From: Podaxis mareebaensis
Lineage: Eukaryota; Basidiomycota; Agaricomycetes; Agaricales; Agaricaceae
DNA length: 64,000 nucleotides
NCBI GenBank assembly: GCA_018524725.1
Contig: JAEUWP010000323.1
Location: forward strand, 1-64,000
Direction: 5' to 3'
Of this stretch, positions 10,396-23,592 are shown in pieces (position 1 is the first letter of the stretch; the number at the start of each line of letters is the position of its first letter). A model generated the notes under the pieces. That model saw nothing but the letters and a program-made list of their open reading frames with translations, did no database searches and was not told the DNA's origin. Position numbers and translations under genes: made by a program.

Positions 10396-12962
10396 CTACT
10401 CACCATAATCCTCCATCAACTCCCTAATACCCTCCATCGTCTTGGCAGCACGAGGTTCAAAGATGACCTTGAACGGAAGAGGATGGGCGTTAGCAGACTC
10501 GGTGAATGCGAGATCGTCGATCGGGTGTTCGGGATCAGCGCGAACAGTGAATGCCCATTGGATAAGGGCTGTGTTCAGGAACACGGAACTACATAAGTAG
10601 GGAGTATTCAGTCGAGATCACGACGTGACAGGTAGTGGGACTCACGCTGTGGCCATATGTTGTCCAGGACATACTCGCCGCCCAAAGCCAAATGTGTAGG
10701 CTTTGAGGTCTTCCCTAATCTTGCCTTCGGGGGTTAACCACCGTTGAGGGTTGAAGGTCTCGGGGTCGGGGAAGAATTGGGGATCACGACCAACAGACCT
10801 TTAGAGCGTTACGTTAATTGTCAAATTGGTTTGGTCCTAATCCCCACAGTTGAGGCTCACCAAACGTTTCCGATAACGCTCGCGCCATTCGGGATGCAGT
10901 AATTTTGCTAGGACTAGTGAGAATAGACTTTTTTGAGCTTGAAGGGATGTAACATACCCAGATGATATCCTTGCTCGCCTTATGCGCGAAGCCTAAAGGC
11001 CGCAAGGTTAATAGATCGACCTCGGCCATAAGCGATAGTGAACACATACCACCTGAGCTAACAGGTCTCCATCTGAACGTCTCCAAAACGAATGCCATCG
11101 TTTGAGGAAGACTATCCTGGTCACTCAATTGAGGAGCTAGACCAGGATCAGCAATGAACCACACTACTTCACAAGCCACAAACTCACGTCGTTCTCTTCC
11201 AATAACCGTATCCAATTCCTTCCTGACTTTCTCCGCGGCTTCAGGATAACATGCCGACGCCATGACGCCAACACTAATAGCAGACGCGGTCGTATCAGAA
11301 CCAGCACCAAACATGCTTCCCGCCAAGTAAGCCGTCTCATCGTCCGAGAGCTCGAGTTCCTTTTGCCTTTCAATAAGATATTTGCCGAATGACTGAGGAA
11401 TCTCTTCGCCTCGTGCCTAGCGGGAGCATATATACGTGAGCACACGGTTCAAACAGGGATTAAGAGGCACGAACCATTTTCTCTCTGACTTCATTCAACT
11501 GCCCCTTGAACAGAGCCAGTTCCTCTTTGTGCCCTTCCTGCAACTCCTTGAGATATCCAGGGACATATCTAAATACGCATACATGCGTGAGGTCATAAAA
11601 AGGTGGGGGGAAGAATTGAAAGATGACGAACCGAAGAATAGGCCAATTATCAACCCTCCAAAGACCTGGCCGGAGGTTATTTCCGAGTCGGGTGAGACAA
11701 CGATTGACAGCCAGAACGACGGGGTCGAAGTAAGATTTTGGAACCTTGCCATATGCCAATGCCATCACGACTGCTGCTGCATATCTACAGACAACAATGG
11801 TTTTGCCAAGCCAAAACGTCACGGATGAGCCAAGGTTCGATTATGACGGACGGAAGGGTTATGAATGGAGATGATAAGATCATTCATTGTGGCGGGGAGA
11901 TGAAGATGAAGGGTTGGCCAATAGAGTCAGGGGATATTTTTAGGAAGTGGTCAGCAGGCGGAGGGACGTACCGCTTCGCGTGATCTTGGTGCCTGTCCGG
12001 CTCTTCGACGATGTCCAGAATGTGTTGGCGTGCACTGCGCATCAACGTAGGCGAATATGCAACGATGCTCTTTGGTTGAAGGTGGGCATGGAGAGCGCTG
12101 TTGGGAGAGAAGAGACTTGTTAGTAATAAAGTTCAACCCCAGTTGTGACGCAATGACAAAAATAAAGCGATGATGACGGAGACAAAAGGGGAGATGCATG
12201 GAGGGGGGGTTGCAGAAGGTAAGTCAAGTAATTATCAAACGTTCTACGTATTTCGGGTTGGGGATGATTAACAGTCGAGATGTCGTGGGCGAGGATGCAG
12301 AGAACCCGAGTAGGTTTAGTCCCGCCCGTGGCAAGTGACAGAATCACTTGGCGGCTCGCCTACGCAAACACACAATCATCGACGTCGAGAACGCCCTAAG
12401 CGGGGTAGCCAAAAATGGGCGCCGGCGAAATCACCGAGATCGCCAAAACGAACAAAACAGCGTGGATAATGGACGCTGATGCTCACCGGCGCATCTTCTT
12501 GAAACGCTCCCCTGCGGGCGTAAGCAGGACCCTCATGCCTCCTGACAGTGTCTCCCCAGCCGCAATGCTTACAGGACGATCGACTGTCGAAGCACCCTCT
12601 TTCTCCATGATATCAATTGCAGCCTGGAGACGGCCAATGACAACGACGGTGGTGAAACCTTGTCTCAGGGTGAAGACTGGCCCATACTCCTTGGTCCATT
12701 CTTCGAATTTGCGGTATGCGCTGGTCAATTAGGCAAAATGAGGACAGACAATTGTAGGGGAAGGTGAGGAGGGGACGTACAAGGCCTTTGGAATAGAATT
12801 GCCAAAAATCCAAGACTCTGCTGGGGGACCTGGAGGCAGTGGTAGACTGCCAGACCGCGAGAGCCGCTTATGAATGACGGCGAAGAGTGTCGCCGAGAGT
12901 AAGATGACCGCTATTGACTGCGGTTGTAAGAGGACATCGACGAAGGTTGCGGCCATAGTCAT
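10396..12962 (-). CDS. Cytochrome P450 monooxygenase, microsomal type
   Basis: Eleven exons read in phase to 510 residues, the usual length: 12781-12962, 12487-12720, 11972-12097, 11632-11784, 11475-11568, 11188-11416, 11050-11136, 10958-10992, 10861-10907, 10646-10798, 10396-10588. A hydrophobic N-terminal anchor (about residues 8-26) is followed by a Pro-rich hinge (LPLPPGPP). The I-helix oxygen-binding motif AGSDTT is at 301-306, ExxR is ETFR at 358-361, and the heme loop FGFGRRVCPG has its Cys ligand at 439. All key residues are present, so it should be an ER-bound haem-thiolate oxygenase fed by a P450 reductase. The family resembles fungal P450s often annotated as O-methylsterigmatocystin oxidoreductase-like, but the substrate cannot be read from sequence. 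Intron 2 (389 bp) and intron 3 (187 bp) are far longer than the rest. No biosynthetic partner gene is adjacent. Confidence 0.95.
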
Positions 12963-15900
12963 GATGACAGTTCACTCGGTATCTGCTTATAAGAGAGGAG
13001 AGTACGTAAAGAGGTTGGAAGTGTGTGGCGCAAGATCCGGTGGAATAGCGCCAATAAGCATAGAGGGAAGATCCGGTCACGAAAGGTCTGCGGGGATGGT
13101 GACTGCTAAGGTTGCTGATTATATATATGAGATGAGATCATTCTGGGAGCCATTGAAACGTTAGTCGAGTGACCCTGTTCTTCGTTCATGTGAGTCGTTC
13201 TCCAAATCCGGCATTTGCTCGCAACAAGTGAGAACACTTGGAGAATGACGGGGAAGAATGAACCGAGTGCCGTCTTCTAATGCATGTATGATGAAAAGAA
13301 GTGGTGTGTGAAGTGGTGATAGAAGCCAGTGAACGCCGTCCCCACTGCGGAGGCCTATTTTTCCGCAGCCCGGAAATAGCACAACGTCCTCACGCCGTCC
13401 TCCCCCATCGGCCATGCTTCTTTCGCACATGCCACTGCCAGGATGGTCATCGCTCTTTGATTTGCCCCTAACGAGAATGGACCCGCATTCAAACTGGTAT
13501 CCCGCCTTTCCTCAAACAGCTACCTTGGCAACTGAACCCTGAGTTCAGTATTTTGTCCAAGTTTCTCCTCCCATGAGCGCCTATGCGAACGATGTTCACA
13601 AAACATTACATACTAACATGAGAATAGTAATTCCCAAGTAATGCATGTTGGCCAAAGATTTACCACAAGTTTTGGCTCTAAGCGACCCAGGATCATCAGG
13701 CCCCGGCGGAGCAGCCCAGATAGCGTCCTTTCTGGTCTTTCCTGTACGAAACTGGTAGTAGGCGTAGAGTGGCTAAGGTGGCAGAAAGCCTCTGTGATCG
13801 GCAACCTATAAATGTTGCACTGCACTTCTAAGCATGTTTACGAAATACTTGCTGTTTGATACGTTAGAAGCAAGCTAACGCCGGAGACGGCCTCTATCAC
13901 TCGTGACTTTATCAGATTTATTGTATCTAACCCCTGAACACCATAGGCTCTGATAGTGCCCTCCTTTGATCCATCCACAAGCATAAGCCAACAAATCGTG
14001 GAGGTCCAGTGGAGCGACCCACAAAATTCCATGTACAACGGTCCACCAGTCAGTGGGGAACTCCCAGTCAAAGGGGGTATTTCACATTTCTGCGTGAGAT
14101 CCGTATGTCTCTTCTTCAGCCTTCGTGCAGATTGATTCTATGATATCTTAGTTATACTCATAACATTGAATATTGATAATGCACATTCAATCGCACCGTA
14201 ATTTCGGTATCGTTGCACTATAAGTAATGGGATTTCACAAAAATCAATACAATGGTAATACTGCTGTGGACAAGAGAACTTGACCACCCATTAGAGGCTA
14301 TAACACAGAGATGGATCGGAATAAAAAAGTCTCGCTGAGGGTACCATGTATTTTGAATGCATAAGAATTATATTGGATCTTCGGTTCAGTTATCATGTGT
14401 TTGAAATCCACGGGTACCATGGAGCTCTTTCGTCTTGCTCTGTCTCTAATATGACAGTGTAGTGCATCAGTACAAGCACGCCTAAGTGTCGCGTCCCCAA
14501 CACAGATGCGCCTGTGCTATAGAGCAGGTCACCTAAACACCGCTACTTTTGTGCAATCGAAATAAGTCCACCAAAATTTCTTAGTTTTCTTATTCCTCTG
14601 GTAAAAACGCTTCTTTCGCTTGTCTGAACAAAACGTCCAGACAGAATTTTATTCCATTAAGAATTGACGGAGCTATTCCTTTGGGTGCTTCACACGATGG
14701 CCACATGTTCCAGACAAGGAAGGTATTTTTAAAAATGGTGATTACATAATCTAGTCTTTTGGCGGCCCATTGTATAAAGGGTCTCAAAGCCTTTGAGAAT
14801 GAATGTCGTAGTCTACATATCCGGATGTCACTCTGATCCTCGTGACGAACCCGCAATGAATGTGACCAAATCTAGTCACGGCGATTATTTATTTTTATTT
14901 TATTTATTTTCGGAACTTCTTCCCTGCCGAGATGGCCACTGCAAAAAAGTAGGGGTGTTTTGGCACCGCGCACCATATATCACGCCATTCAAATTTGGGT
15001 CCACCTGATTTGTGTCTAATGGAAGTCTCGCTTCCCGACATTTTCTCCTGCAGCCAACCTGGGCGGGGTTTTCCCGAGAAGGAGACTGAAAGCCGAAAGT
15101 TCCTGAATTTGAGGCTGAGGGCGATGGTGAAGATGAACAAGTTAAGGAGAATGAAAATATTAATCAATAACATTATTATTTGTCACATAGATCAGATTAT
15201 CGATGGGCGTTACGTGGACATGTCATTTTTCCATTGAATGGTGAACAGGTTTCCCGACTGATTAACCACAAGATTTCTGATTTATATTCATCCAAGTAAA
15301 CGTCGGAACAGTTTTATCAAAGGCTCAGCAAGAGATTCATCTCTGAGAGGGCTCACAAGGGCCTCCACCCAGCCCAAGGATCCGATGTAATGCCTTTCGA
15401 CCCATTGCCAAATCAGCCTCATGATCCCTTCGTAGCCCCGGGTCCAATTCTTGTGGATATCTCGTGACAAGTACATCCGGAAATATTCTATTGCAAACTG
15501 CGGTGAACGGTACATAAGTACTCTGCTATCCATCCATTTTTGATCCAACCTAAGCTCCCTGATCGAAAGGCTATGTCCCCTCATTGTCGTTATCACTGCT
15601 TCTCAGCCCCATCTCGGCATATTCCTGTGCAATCTGAACTTCCCCACAGATGTGGTCATTTTTGACAGCGGGTATGACGGGGAACCTGAGAATAGTGTCC
15701 CCCCCAGCGCTTACAATATTATGGCTGAATATTGATATGGACCTTCTGTACCCCCTACGCGCCCCGGGCGTCATGTCTGGGCATCAGGATTATTAGCCAA
15801 AATTCAAGCAACATGAACCAGGTTTCTGATTCGAGGGCTTAAGCTTCATTAATTCATTGGCGTCTCCAAGGAACGCTGATGCCAAATCAGGGGCACCAAT

Positions 15901-16102
15901 TCTACCCCTTTACTTTTAGCACCCTCATAGAAGCAATTATGCTGTTGTGAGAAACCAACTCATTGCAAATCACTACACAGCCATAGTCAAGAGTGGTTGC
16001 ACGGTGGTCCCACCAAACCCGGCGCCCAAAGGTTAGCCTGTATATAACTGCCCAGTTCTATCTCTACCTCTTCCCAGTGGACTCTCATTCCCAACTGTCA
16101 CC
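12963..16102. other. Intergenic, 3.1 kb, no supported gene
   Basis: The left end is the P450 promoter side, with an AT-rich TATATATA at about 13118. Minus-strand frames at 14590-14856, 14904-15173 and 15288-15774 are the longest, but they show no known domain and I could not join them by splicing. They may be remnants of one gene. Confidence 0.4.
16041..16047 (+). promoter_or_regulatory. TATA box of the AAA ATPase gene
   Basis: TATATAA lies 56 bp upstream of the ATG at 16103, a plausible core promoter distance in basidiomycetes. Confidence 0.5.
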
Positions 16103-18695
16103 ATGCACCGCCGCCTTTCCACGTTAATGAAAAGCTCGGGCTCTCGCACTGAAAGCTCGGCTGCTCCTCAGTTCGGCGACGACACGGAGTCCAAGGTTTC
16201 AACTACAACCCCCACGGCTCGTGAAGCAGACACCCAACTCGCCCCTCCCTCGCTCAAAGTCAAGCACGTCGACTATTACTACAGTTGGTGGACCCGCAGC
16301 TGGAAGTATAGGGTATAGACACCTCACTTACCACGCCTATTGCTGTGGCTAAGTTAATTTTAGAACACAAGTGCCAAGGTTGTTGTTGAAGCTGCTCCAG
16401 TTGGCGCCGGCACGGCCAAAGACGGCAACGATCCTTGGAAGGACTTCCTGTTTGTGTGAGCTCCTCTTCTCTGTGGTATCCAGCCCTTTAGCGCTGAGAT
16501 TCATTTCCAGTGTTGTCCGTACCATCCCGCGACAAGAAGCCGCCGAGGTTACAGTCAAGTATGTTATCAAGAGCCCCTATATCGTCAAGGCATGCAAGGA
16601 AGTCATCCAAACTTGGCCTGGGGTTTCGTGGAATGCGGATCCGCTCGAGGTTAGTTTCTATCGTTCGGATCAAGACTCTTACTGACATACGCGTCCTCAG
16701 ATGGATCCCGAGATTTTCCTTGTCTTCTATGACCAATTTATCGCCTACCGAGATGCGCTCAAAGCCAAGAAGAACCCGACCCAGGAAGAGATTTACATCG
16801 CCAAGACTGTCGACATCCTGATTAACACGCTCGCTAACGACTACAAGAGCACTCTGGCGACGCTTCAACGACTCACTTCCCACGGCGAGATTCAATGGGA
16901 CCTTCTTCCTTACATCTTTGTTCCTCGCACGATTTTTGTCGCTCGCTGTGTCGTCACCGGAGAACCACGCCTCTTTAAGCTTCGTCAATGGATTCGCTGT
17001 TGCCTCGATGGCAAACCTGTCTTCCAACTCACCATGGAGAGCGTCGATGCGATTGACACGCCTGGCACTCAGAGTGTTGCTGTCGGAAGGGTCACGACGA
17101 ACATCAATATTGGGGTGATCAGAGGCATTGTCAAGATCCAGACCTTGGATGCATACCCAATTAGATTCTTTGTTGGAGAGAACGGAATGAGGGAAGAGGA
17201 TTTGAAGGAAATGGCGATCGAGCGTGGAAAGAAATGGTTTAGTCATTTCGGGGTCCATCATGTGCAATATAACGGCGTTGCAGCCCTCCGAGCTGGTGGC
17301 AAGGTTGTGCGTCACCATGTCAAGAGCCGTATTATGGTCGATCGGGGTGAGGCTTTTTATATGGCTCGAATTACAGTTCTAGGATATTAATGACGTTCCA
17401 TTTCAGCTACGTTTAAGCGTTTCAACCAGAGTTACTATTTCTCTAAGCCTGTCCCACGCATCATTGAGACAGACGAGAACGGTGATCAGAACGACAGATG
17501 GGCCAATGCCCCTCAATCGGTTACACCGGCGGTACCGCTCGATCCATATAGCACTGCTTCTGTGCCTGTTCCGACTACCCAGAATAATGCCCGTACGCGC
17601 CTTAATAAATTACGAGCTCAGCGCTCTCGAGCAGTCTCTGACGCAGGTGGCATCCAAACAGGCGTCGTCATGGAGTCAAATAAAGGTCCATTTGAAGATA
17701 TCTCAATGGAAGACTATACGGAGGAAGACTATCTCCTAGCTTCAACCATCGTGTATGGCTTTAGTCTTGCAGATAAGATCTGGCGTAAGCTTATTTTCAT
17801 CTATTCTCTGTTCATCTCCTAAGGCTAACGGGCAATAGTCGAGTTCAGCGTGTCGCTCATCACTCCCGTCGAATGGAATCAAGCCGCTTTCGCCAACCTC
17901 GTCCTTCCTCCAGGACGAAAAGACCTCTTGAAATCTCTCGTTGAGGCACATCACAAACAACTCAACTTCGATGACTTCATCAAGGGCAAAGGCCATGGTC
18001 TTGTTGTTAACATGTATGGTCCTCCAGGAGTCGGCAAGACCTTTTCTGCCGAAGCTACTAGCGAGCATGTCCAAAGACCACTTTATGTTGTCGGTGCCGG
18101 TGATCTAGGCACGGACCCACATACCCTTGATTTGGCACTCGAGAAGGTGTTTGATCTCGCGACAGCTTGGAAGGCAATCGTCTTGATTGACGAGGTGTGC
18201 ATTGCATACCATTCTCTTCTAATACCATGATGCTTATGGTAATTGCAGGCTGACGTGTTCTTGGAGCAACGCACACTTCATGACCTTGAACGTAACGCTA
18301 TGGTTGCCGTATTCCTCCGCCATGTCGAATATTATCGTGGTATCCTCTTCCTTACCACGAATAGAGTTCAGGCATTCGATGAAGCCTTCCTCTCCCGCAT
18401 CCATGTCGCATTGCACTTTACCGAGCTCTCGTTGGAGTCCAAGGTTCAGGTTTGGAAGGCCTTCCTTCAGAAGGTTGACGCTTGGGCAGAGGATGGCACT
18501 GGCGAAATCACAGAGGAACAGATTGTGGAGCTATCCAAGAGGGAAGTTAATGGGAGGCAGATCAAGAATGCTGTTAGGACTGCGCAGAGTCTTGCAGCGG
18601 CGAAAGGGAAAAAGTTTGCTTATGCGCATGTGTTGCAGACTTTGGATGCTATGGAAGAGTTTACACGGGAGTTTGAGAGGGCTGTTGCTGCTTGA
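16103..18695 (+). CDS. AAA-family ATPase with long fungal N-terminal region (DUF7025 type)
   Basis: Seven exons (16103-16312, 16364-16455, 16511-16649, 16701-17346, 17407-17784, 17839-18194, 18249-18695) splice in phase to 755 residues. The start ATG has a good CACC context. The N-terminal two thirds, with blocks such as YVIKSPYIVKACKEV and WDLLPYIFVP, match the uncharacterised domain that precedes the ATPase in many filamentous fungi. The AAA module has Walker A GPPGVGKT at 549-556, Walker B VLIDE at 603-607 (split from ADVFLEQR by the last intron), sensor 1 as LTTNR and the DEAFLSRIH block with a candidate arginine finger. It is therefore a P-loop ATPase that probably remodels a protein partner. 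Which partner is unknown. These proteins are numerous in agaricomycetes and have no settled role. Confidence 0.93.
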
Positions 18696-19609
18696 ACGCG
18701 AACTCTCGATATCCCGCCTGTACAATATTTCGCTCTGTGTAACCTTGTACATTAATTGACCTGCATGTTGAGTGCATGATACCTTTCTGAAACCGGAAAA
18801 AAAAAACATTATCCTTACACAGGGAGTCTCATATGCGATGAGACGGTAAGAGGTGAAGCTCCAGGCGGGTAGCGGAGATTGTTGTGATAACGGCACTTGA
18901 GAGCCGGTTAGCGTTCATAAAATTACTGACAAGTTCGCACTTGGCCCGGCGTACTAAGTGATCGACAATACTTACCTTCATGAAGCCGCAAGTCGAGATG
19001 ATAGCCAAAACATCATGAGTACAACACTGACTACTACCCATTCTATTCGCCGGCTTCACATGGAGGGCTCCTATCAACAAAGAATCTGTAACAGGGGCAC
19101 TGGCGGTTGCCCGCAGAATGCTTGCTACTCCTCACGTCCCAGTTGTACATACTCTACGGTCCCTGAACCTCGGTCGTAGATTTGAGGCCTCAGATCAATT
19201 GACGTTCCGAACTGGTTCATAGAGCGACCATGAGATGCTGTCTAGCTTGAGCTGCACCAGAGCCGTCGTACGTCTTAGTCGAAATAGTGAGACTGGGGAA
19301 CAATACATCAGGGAAGGTGTCGGCGGCAACGACAAGGAATAGAAAGACTAGTTGTTTTGGTCCTTCAACACCCGCGGAACGGGAAACTTCAATACCCTCC
19401 ACGAGTTTCATGCGTCAAAGCTTCACGCTCCAAGTCCATCATTGCAAGCATTGTGAAGGGTTAACGAGCACATAGCTCATGTCATCAAACTCAGGATACA
19501 GGGGTAATTCCACGGCAATTATTATCCATTGACAAGATGTAAGATTACGAATGTCCGAACGGAAAGATGACATGCAGAACCCACAAAGCAATTAACGTCA
19601 GAAGTCCAT
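18696..19609. other. Intergenic between convergent genes
   Basis: It holds the 3' ends of the AAA ATPase gene and of the gene at 19610-20471, which converge. A short A-run lies at about 18798. No coding sequence is supported. Confidence 0.5.
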
Positions 19610-20471
19610 TCAAACCCAGACAGTGTGCTGTTGCTGTTGCCCCTTCTCATTCTTCTCTTCCTGCGCCTCATTCTCCTTGTTCTCCTGCACAACATCCAAC
19701 GTAGTTTCTTTCTGGGACTCTTCAATCCCAGGGATACCCATACTAAATGGCGTATCCTCGAACTCAACCTTCAAGTCTGGCGGGGGTGGCAAAACGTAAC
19801 TGTTTCGGCTAGGGTTTCCTGCGAGTTTCCGGCTACTGAGTTTAGACTTGAGCGTTGCCAAGCCCCTCGCGGCGCCTTCAAAATTGCCCATGGCTTCATC
19901 GTACCGCTGTACGTCGGAAGAAGCGCGCAGGGACTTTTTGAACTCGGCGAGCATTTGCAAGCCATCATTGAGTTGTTGCTTGATAGTATCAACGGTCATA
20001 GAGACGCGGACGTTTTCGCCTGAGGTAGTCTTCGACATAGAGTGGCGATGGGATCGGGCTTGGGATGGTGCTGGCGATTGGCACTGAACGGATGGACAAG
20101 ACGACACGTCAAAACTAATAGACAAGGGTAAAAAGAAAGTTGAAAGCACATACGCGTCCATCAGTAGAGCTAACTTCATGACCCACTGCACTCGTGCTAG
20201 GAGCATGTTGGTTCGTGTTGGCATCCACAGATGTTCTCGAGTCCCGAGTCGAAGAAACAGCGTCGGCATCAGCCTGGTTAGGCGGAGGTGCAACAACGTC
20301 GGCAGGAGTGTTCGCCGTTGAGATGTCCACCTCATACGAAGAGGAAGGCGTTCGAGGAGCGTCTTCGCTCGCAGCCACAACCTTTTTCTTCCCCCCGCGC
20401 AAGAATGGAGATTTTAGAAGAGCAGGCAGCTTCAATTTCAGCTTGAAGTTCTGGGATGGCTTCTTCATCAT
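19610..20471 (-). CDS. Hypothetical protein, 263 residues
   Basis: Two exons (20154-20471 and 19610-20083) join in phase over a 70 bp intron with GTATGT and CAG borders. The ATG at 20471 is followed directly by a second ATG; an in-frame non-ATG extension upstream was not used. The N-terminus is basic (KLKLKLPALLKSPF, RGGKKK), then comes a disordered Ser/Thr/Ala region. A predicted helical segment of about 80 residues (VDTIKQQLNDGLQMLAEFKK onward) follows, then a Pro-rich stretch and a Glu/Asn/Gln-rich tail. I do not recognise the family. The helical part could form a coiled coil. It sits about 300 bp downstream of the Kelch gene on the same strand, too far apart to infer co-transcription. Confidence 0.6.
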
Positions 20472-20776
20472 GGTAGTTATCAAATGGGTAAGACACAAAA
20501 GGAATGTGAGTTGGAGTGAGAGGCTTCTCTCGCAGTTGGAGGGAGGTGGACTGAAAAAGAGTGAAAAGAAGGGTCAAGCCACGGCGGCGAAGTTTCAGCC
20601 GGGTGGACCTTAATTGAATTAGAGTCCGATCAGGGAAGGCGTTGAGAGTAATTGAGAATTCTATTCTGGGCTGGACCTCCAACTGGTCCCGGCATTGTTC
20701 TGCCTGAAATCTCATGCGAGTTCTAGTTGAATCGCAGAGAACACACATGTGCATTTGTATGACATACCGACAACTA

Positions 20777-23592
20777 TCATCTTCTGTTGCGACTTTGGCC
20801 ACTTGCAGCCGGACCACCACCCAAAGCAGCACCTCTCCGCATCTCTTCCTCATCCAAACCAGCCTCAGCTAAAATCTTCTCAACTTCTTCCAAGATAGGT
20901 TTGTATTCGGCTAGAAGACCATACTCCATCACTGCAACCGAACCCAATGAATAAAGATGACGACATACCGTAACGCTCCTCGGCCAAGGCAAAACCGTCC
21001 CGTCTGAGCTGTTTTCCTCGGTTATCACTAGTACCATACGCTTTCTGGGCCCAGTATTCACCTATATATTCAGGTGAGTGGGGATGAGAGAAGGAAAAGG
21101 TTGGCCATACGTGAACGAGCGTAGAACATAGCAAGTGTTTCTCCAGGTAGAGGCGTGCTCAAGACATCCTCAACGGAGCGAGTCGTGTCCTTGGATACAC
21201 CCATGAAAGCGCTAGCTTTTGATCGAAGCGAGTCCTATGCCATTCAGTGAGTAGACTAATTCTAACCGGAATACCCCTGGTTGAGCTCACAGGGTCCTCG
21301 ACTTCAACTTCCTCCTCTTGCGTTTGGTCTGCCGTTGGTACATCTGTCAACTCAACTTCCTTTCCCTTATCCTTTAACTTCGACTTCTTTTTCTTCCGTT
21401 CCTCCTCGACATCCTCTACATCATCCTCATCAATGTCGACCTCTTCCTCTTCGTTTTCCTCGTCCTCGTCAGCTTCGTCATCTTCATCATCGTCCTCATC
21501 ATCTTCATCACTGCTACTTTCTTCTTCTCCGTCAGGTATCAACACCGCGCTCTCCTTCAAGCAAGTATATTTATCCAACTTGTCCAGTTGTAGGGAGTAG
21601 AAGTCGTCCAGCGTGTATTCCTTGGATCCTTTCTCAAAGATTCCACCGTAACTGCGAATACGTCAGTACTTGAGCCCATTCAAAAGCGGCGCTGGGACTC
21701 ACATATATAGTGTGCTCCTGAGCACAGCGAGCATAGCATTATATCGAGGCATGGGAATCGTCAGATTAGGATCATCTGTATCCTGTCCCTCCTGCGTAGA
21801 CGGAGGTGGCTGTTTGGGAATAGATGGCGTCCTCGGAGGAGCGACCACTATTTCATCACCCTCCTCACCTTCTTCCTCACTCTCCTGTTCTCGCGGAATA
21901 GCCTCTCTCGTTGCCTCTTTCTTCTTATCAGCTCGCGTAACTTTCTTTCCACTTTTTGCTTTCGGTTTCTTGAGTGTCATAGAGATCCATTTGCCCTTTC
22001 CACTGAGCTGATAACCGTACCTAAACGATATATGATGTTGGTTAACGTGTTCGGTAGGGTGTTTGATGGAAACGTACAAATCGTTATGGAATACGCTCTC
22101 CAAGGTCTCCTCGTTCGTGTCTTCATCCGTGACGCCGCCGAAGAGAATACCAGTTGGTCCGGCACCACTGGTGCGGTTCCAGAGTGCCATCGCGCATCCA
22201 GAACGCAGAGAGGGAGCGTAGGCATCGGAAGCGCGCTTTCGACGCTCCCACTTGAACATAATTTGCGGCTGTGAAGTTTTGCTCTTCGCGGATTTGGAGG
22301 GCACAGTCGCATTCTCTTGCTCAGCAGTAGGAATTGTAATTCTAGAGCGCCGCATCCCCAATTTTAGCAACAAAAGGCGAGGGAAAGTTGTAGACGCACT
22401 TGAGGAGCCAGGTATCGTCGAGCATGACACCAACAGGTCGTTTTCCTTTGGCATATTCCTTACAGTAGCCACCGTGTAGGATTATACCCTCTGTGCATGG
22501 CAGGAACGAGAAACCGCTCCGGGGACTGAGGTCCTGTCAGTTTTAAGCTGGTCACGACAAACTGGAGCACTGACGAGGGTTTGGGATCAGTTTCGCGGAA
22601 TTCAACCTGAAACCACTTATATTCCTGGACGTCGAAAACCCACAAGTCGTTCAGATACCTGGCTAGACAGGAGGGTAAGAAGAGCGAGGGCCAAAAACGA
22701 GGACTGTCGTACTGGTGACACCAGGGTCGTAGAAACCACCAAATAAAACGATGTAATGTTTCCATGTTGCCATTCTGCGAAATCAAAAAAATTCTGGTTA
22801 CCAATCATCACTCGCAAGAACGGTGGGTGTCCTAAATGAAGGCTTACCGATGACCTGATCGTGCGCTGGGACGGATTTTCGTTTCAATTCTATCCCAGGA
22901 ATGTGTGCCGATGTCGAAGCACCAGAAGTCTCGGTAATGATGAAACGTTGTTTGATGAAGAGATGAGAACTCCCCACCTGTGAATATGTAAATAGGGATC
23001 TTATCGTAATATACGATGCACACACCGAACAAGAACAGCTTTCCACCTCCTGCAGGAGATGCGGCTACGGCATGTGCTGATCGGGGACCTGGACAAGTTG
23101 GAGAGACAAATTTACGCCATTCATCCTTCTCTGGCGTATATCTAAAGACGTCGTTGTAAAAGTACTGGGGCGTGGGCGTGAGTTCAATTGTAATGAATTC
23201 AGAACTTTGAAACACACAGCCTTGCCGTCTTCACTGAAGAATTCACCGCCGATGCACCATAAATGGTTTCCGTTTGGACACGGTGTTAGCGTTGCGTTTG
23301 CCCTCCGACTCGGAGGTCCTTCGACGAGTTCCTCAGTAACTGTGTGCGCTGCTTCCCATTCTTTTCGCATCTACTAAAAGTGCTCAACCTCAGTATTCTG
23401 CTACTCGCACGACCCGTGCTAACCACATACCTTGTCCAAGATCGCCTCGAGATCCTGATCGTCCTCGTCCTCAGAATCATACTTGTTTTTTGACTTGTTT
23501 ACTTTCTTTTTCTCTTTTCTTTCTACCTTTTGCGCTGCTTTGGCTTTCTTTGCAGCTTTTGCGGCTGCACTATTGCCTTTCTTTTTGGCCAT
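20777..23592 (-). CDS. KEL3: Kelch-repeat protein, KEL3/KLHDC4 family with C-terminal DUF4110
   Basis: The gene starts at 23592 with MAKKKGN and a Lys/Ala-rich stretch, then KYDSEDEDDQDLEAILD. Kelch blades follow over several exons: GNHLWCIGGEFF, GGKLFLFGGEFSS, HYIVLFGGFYDPG with YLNDLWVFDV, GIILHGGYCKEY, GILFGGVTDED and YGGIFEKGSKEYTLDDFYSLQL. A long Asp/Glu tract and a basic patch come next. The end has the DUF4110 signature (EYWAQKAYG, GKQLRRDGFALAEERY, YKPILEEVEKILAEAG), which is specific to KLHDC4/Kel3 orthologues. Several introns of about 50-60 bp separate the blocks; I confirmed the main joints but not every border. The role in yeast and animals is poorly defined. The beta-propeller probably binds protein partners. 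Confidence 0.9.

Noticed and set aside
16488..17318. 276-codon minus frame opposite the AAA ATPase gene
   Set aside because: It lies antisense to conserved ATPase exons and has no domain.
21159..21600. Ser-rich + strand frame opposite the Kelch gene
   Set aside because: It is the antisense shadow of the Asp/Glu-rich tract of the Kelch protein.
22561..22580. 18 nt identical to a stretch near 53839 (CTGGAGCACTGACGAGGG)
   Set aside because: It spans an exon-intron border in the Kelch gene and sits in empty sequence at the other site. Similarity does not extend, so chance is likely.
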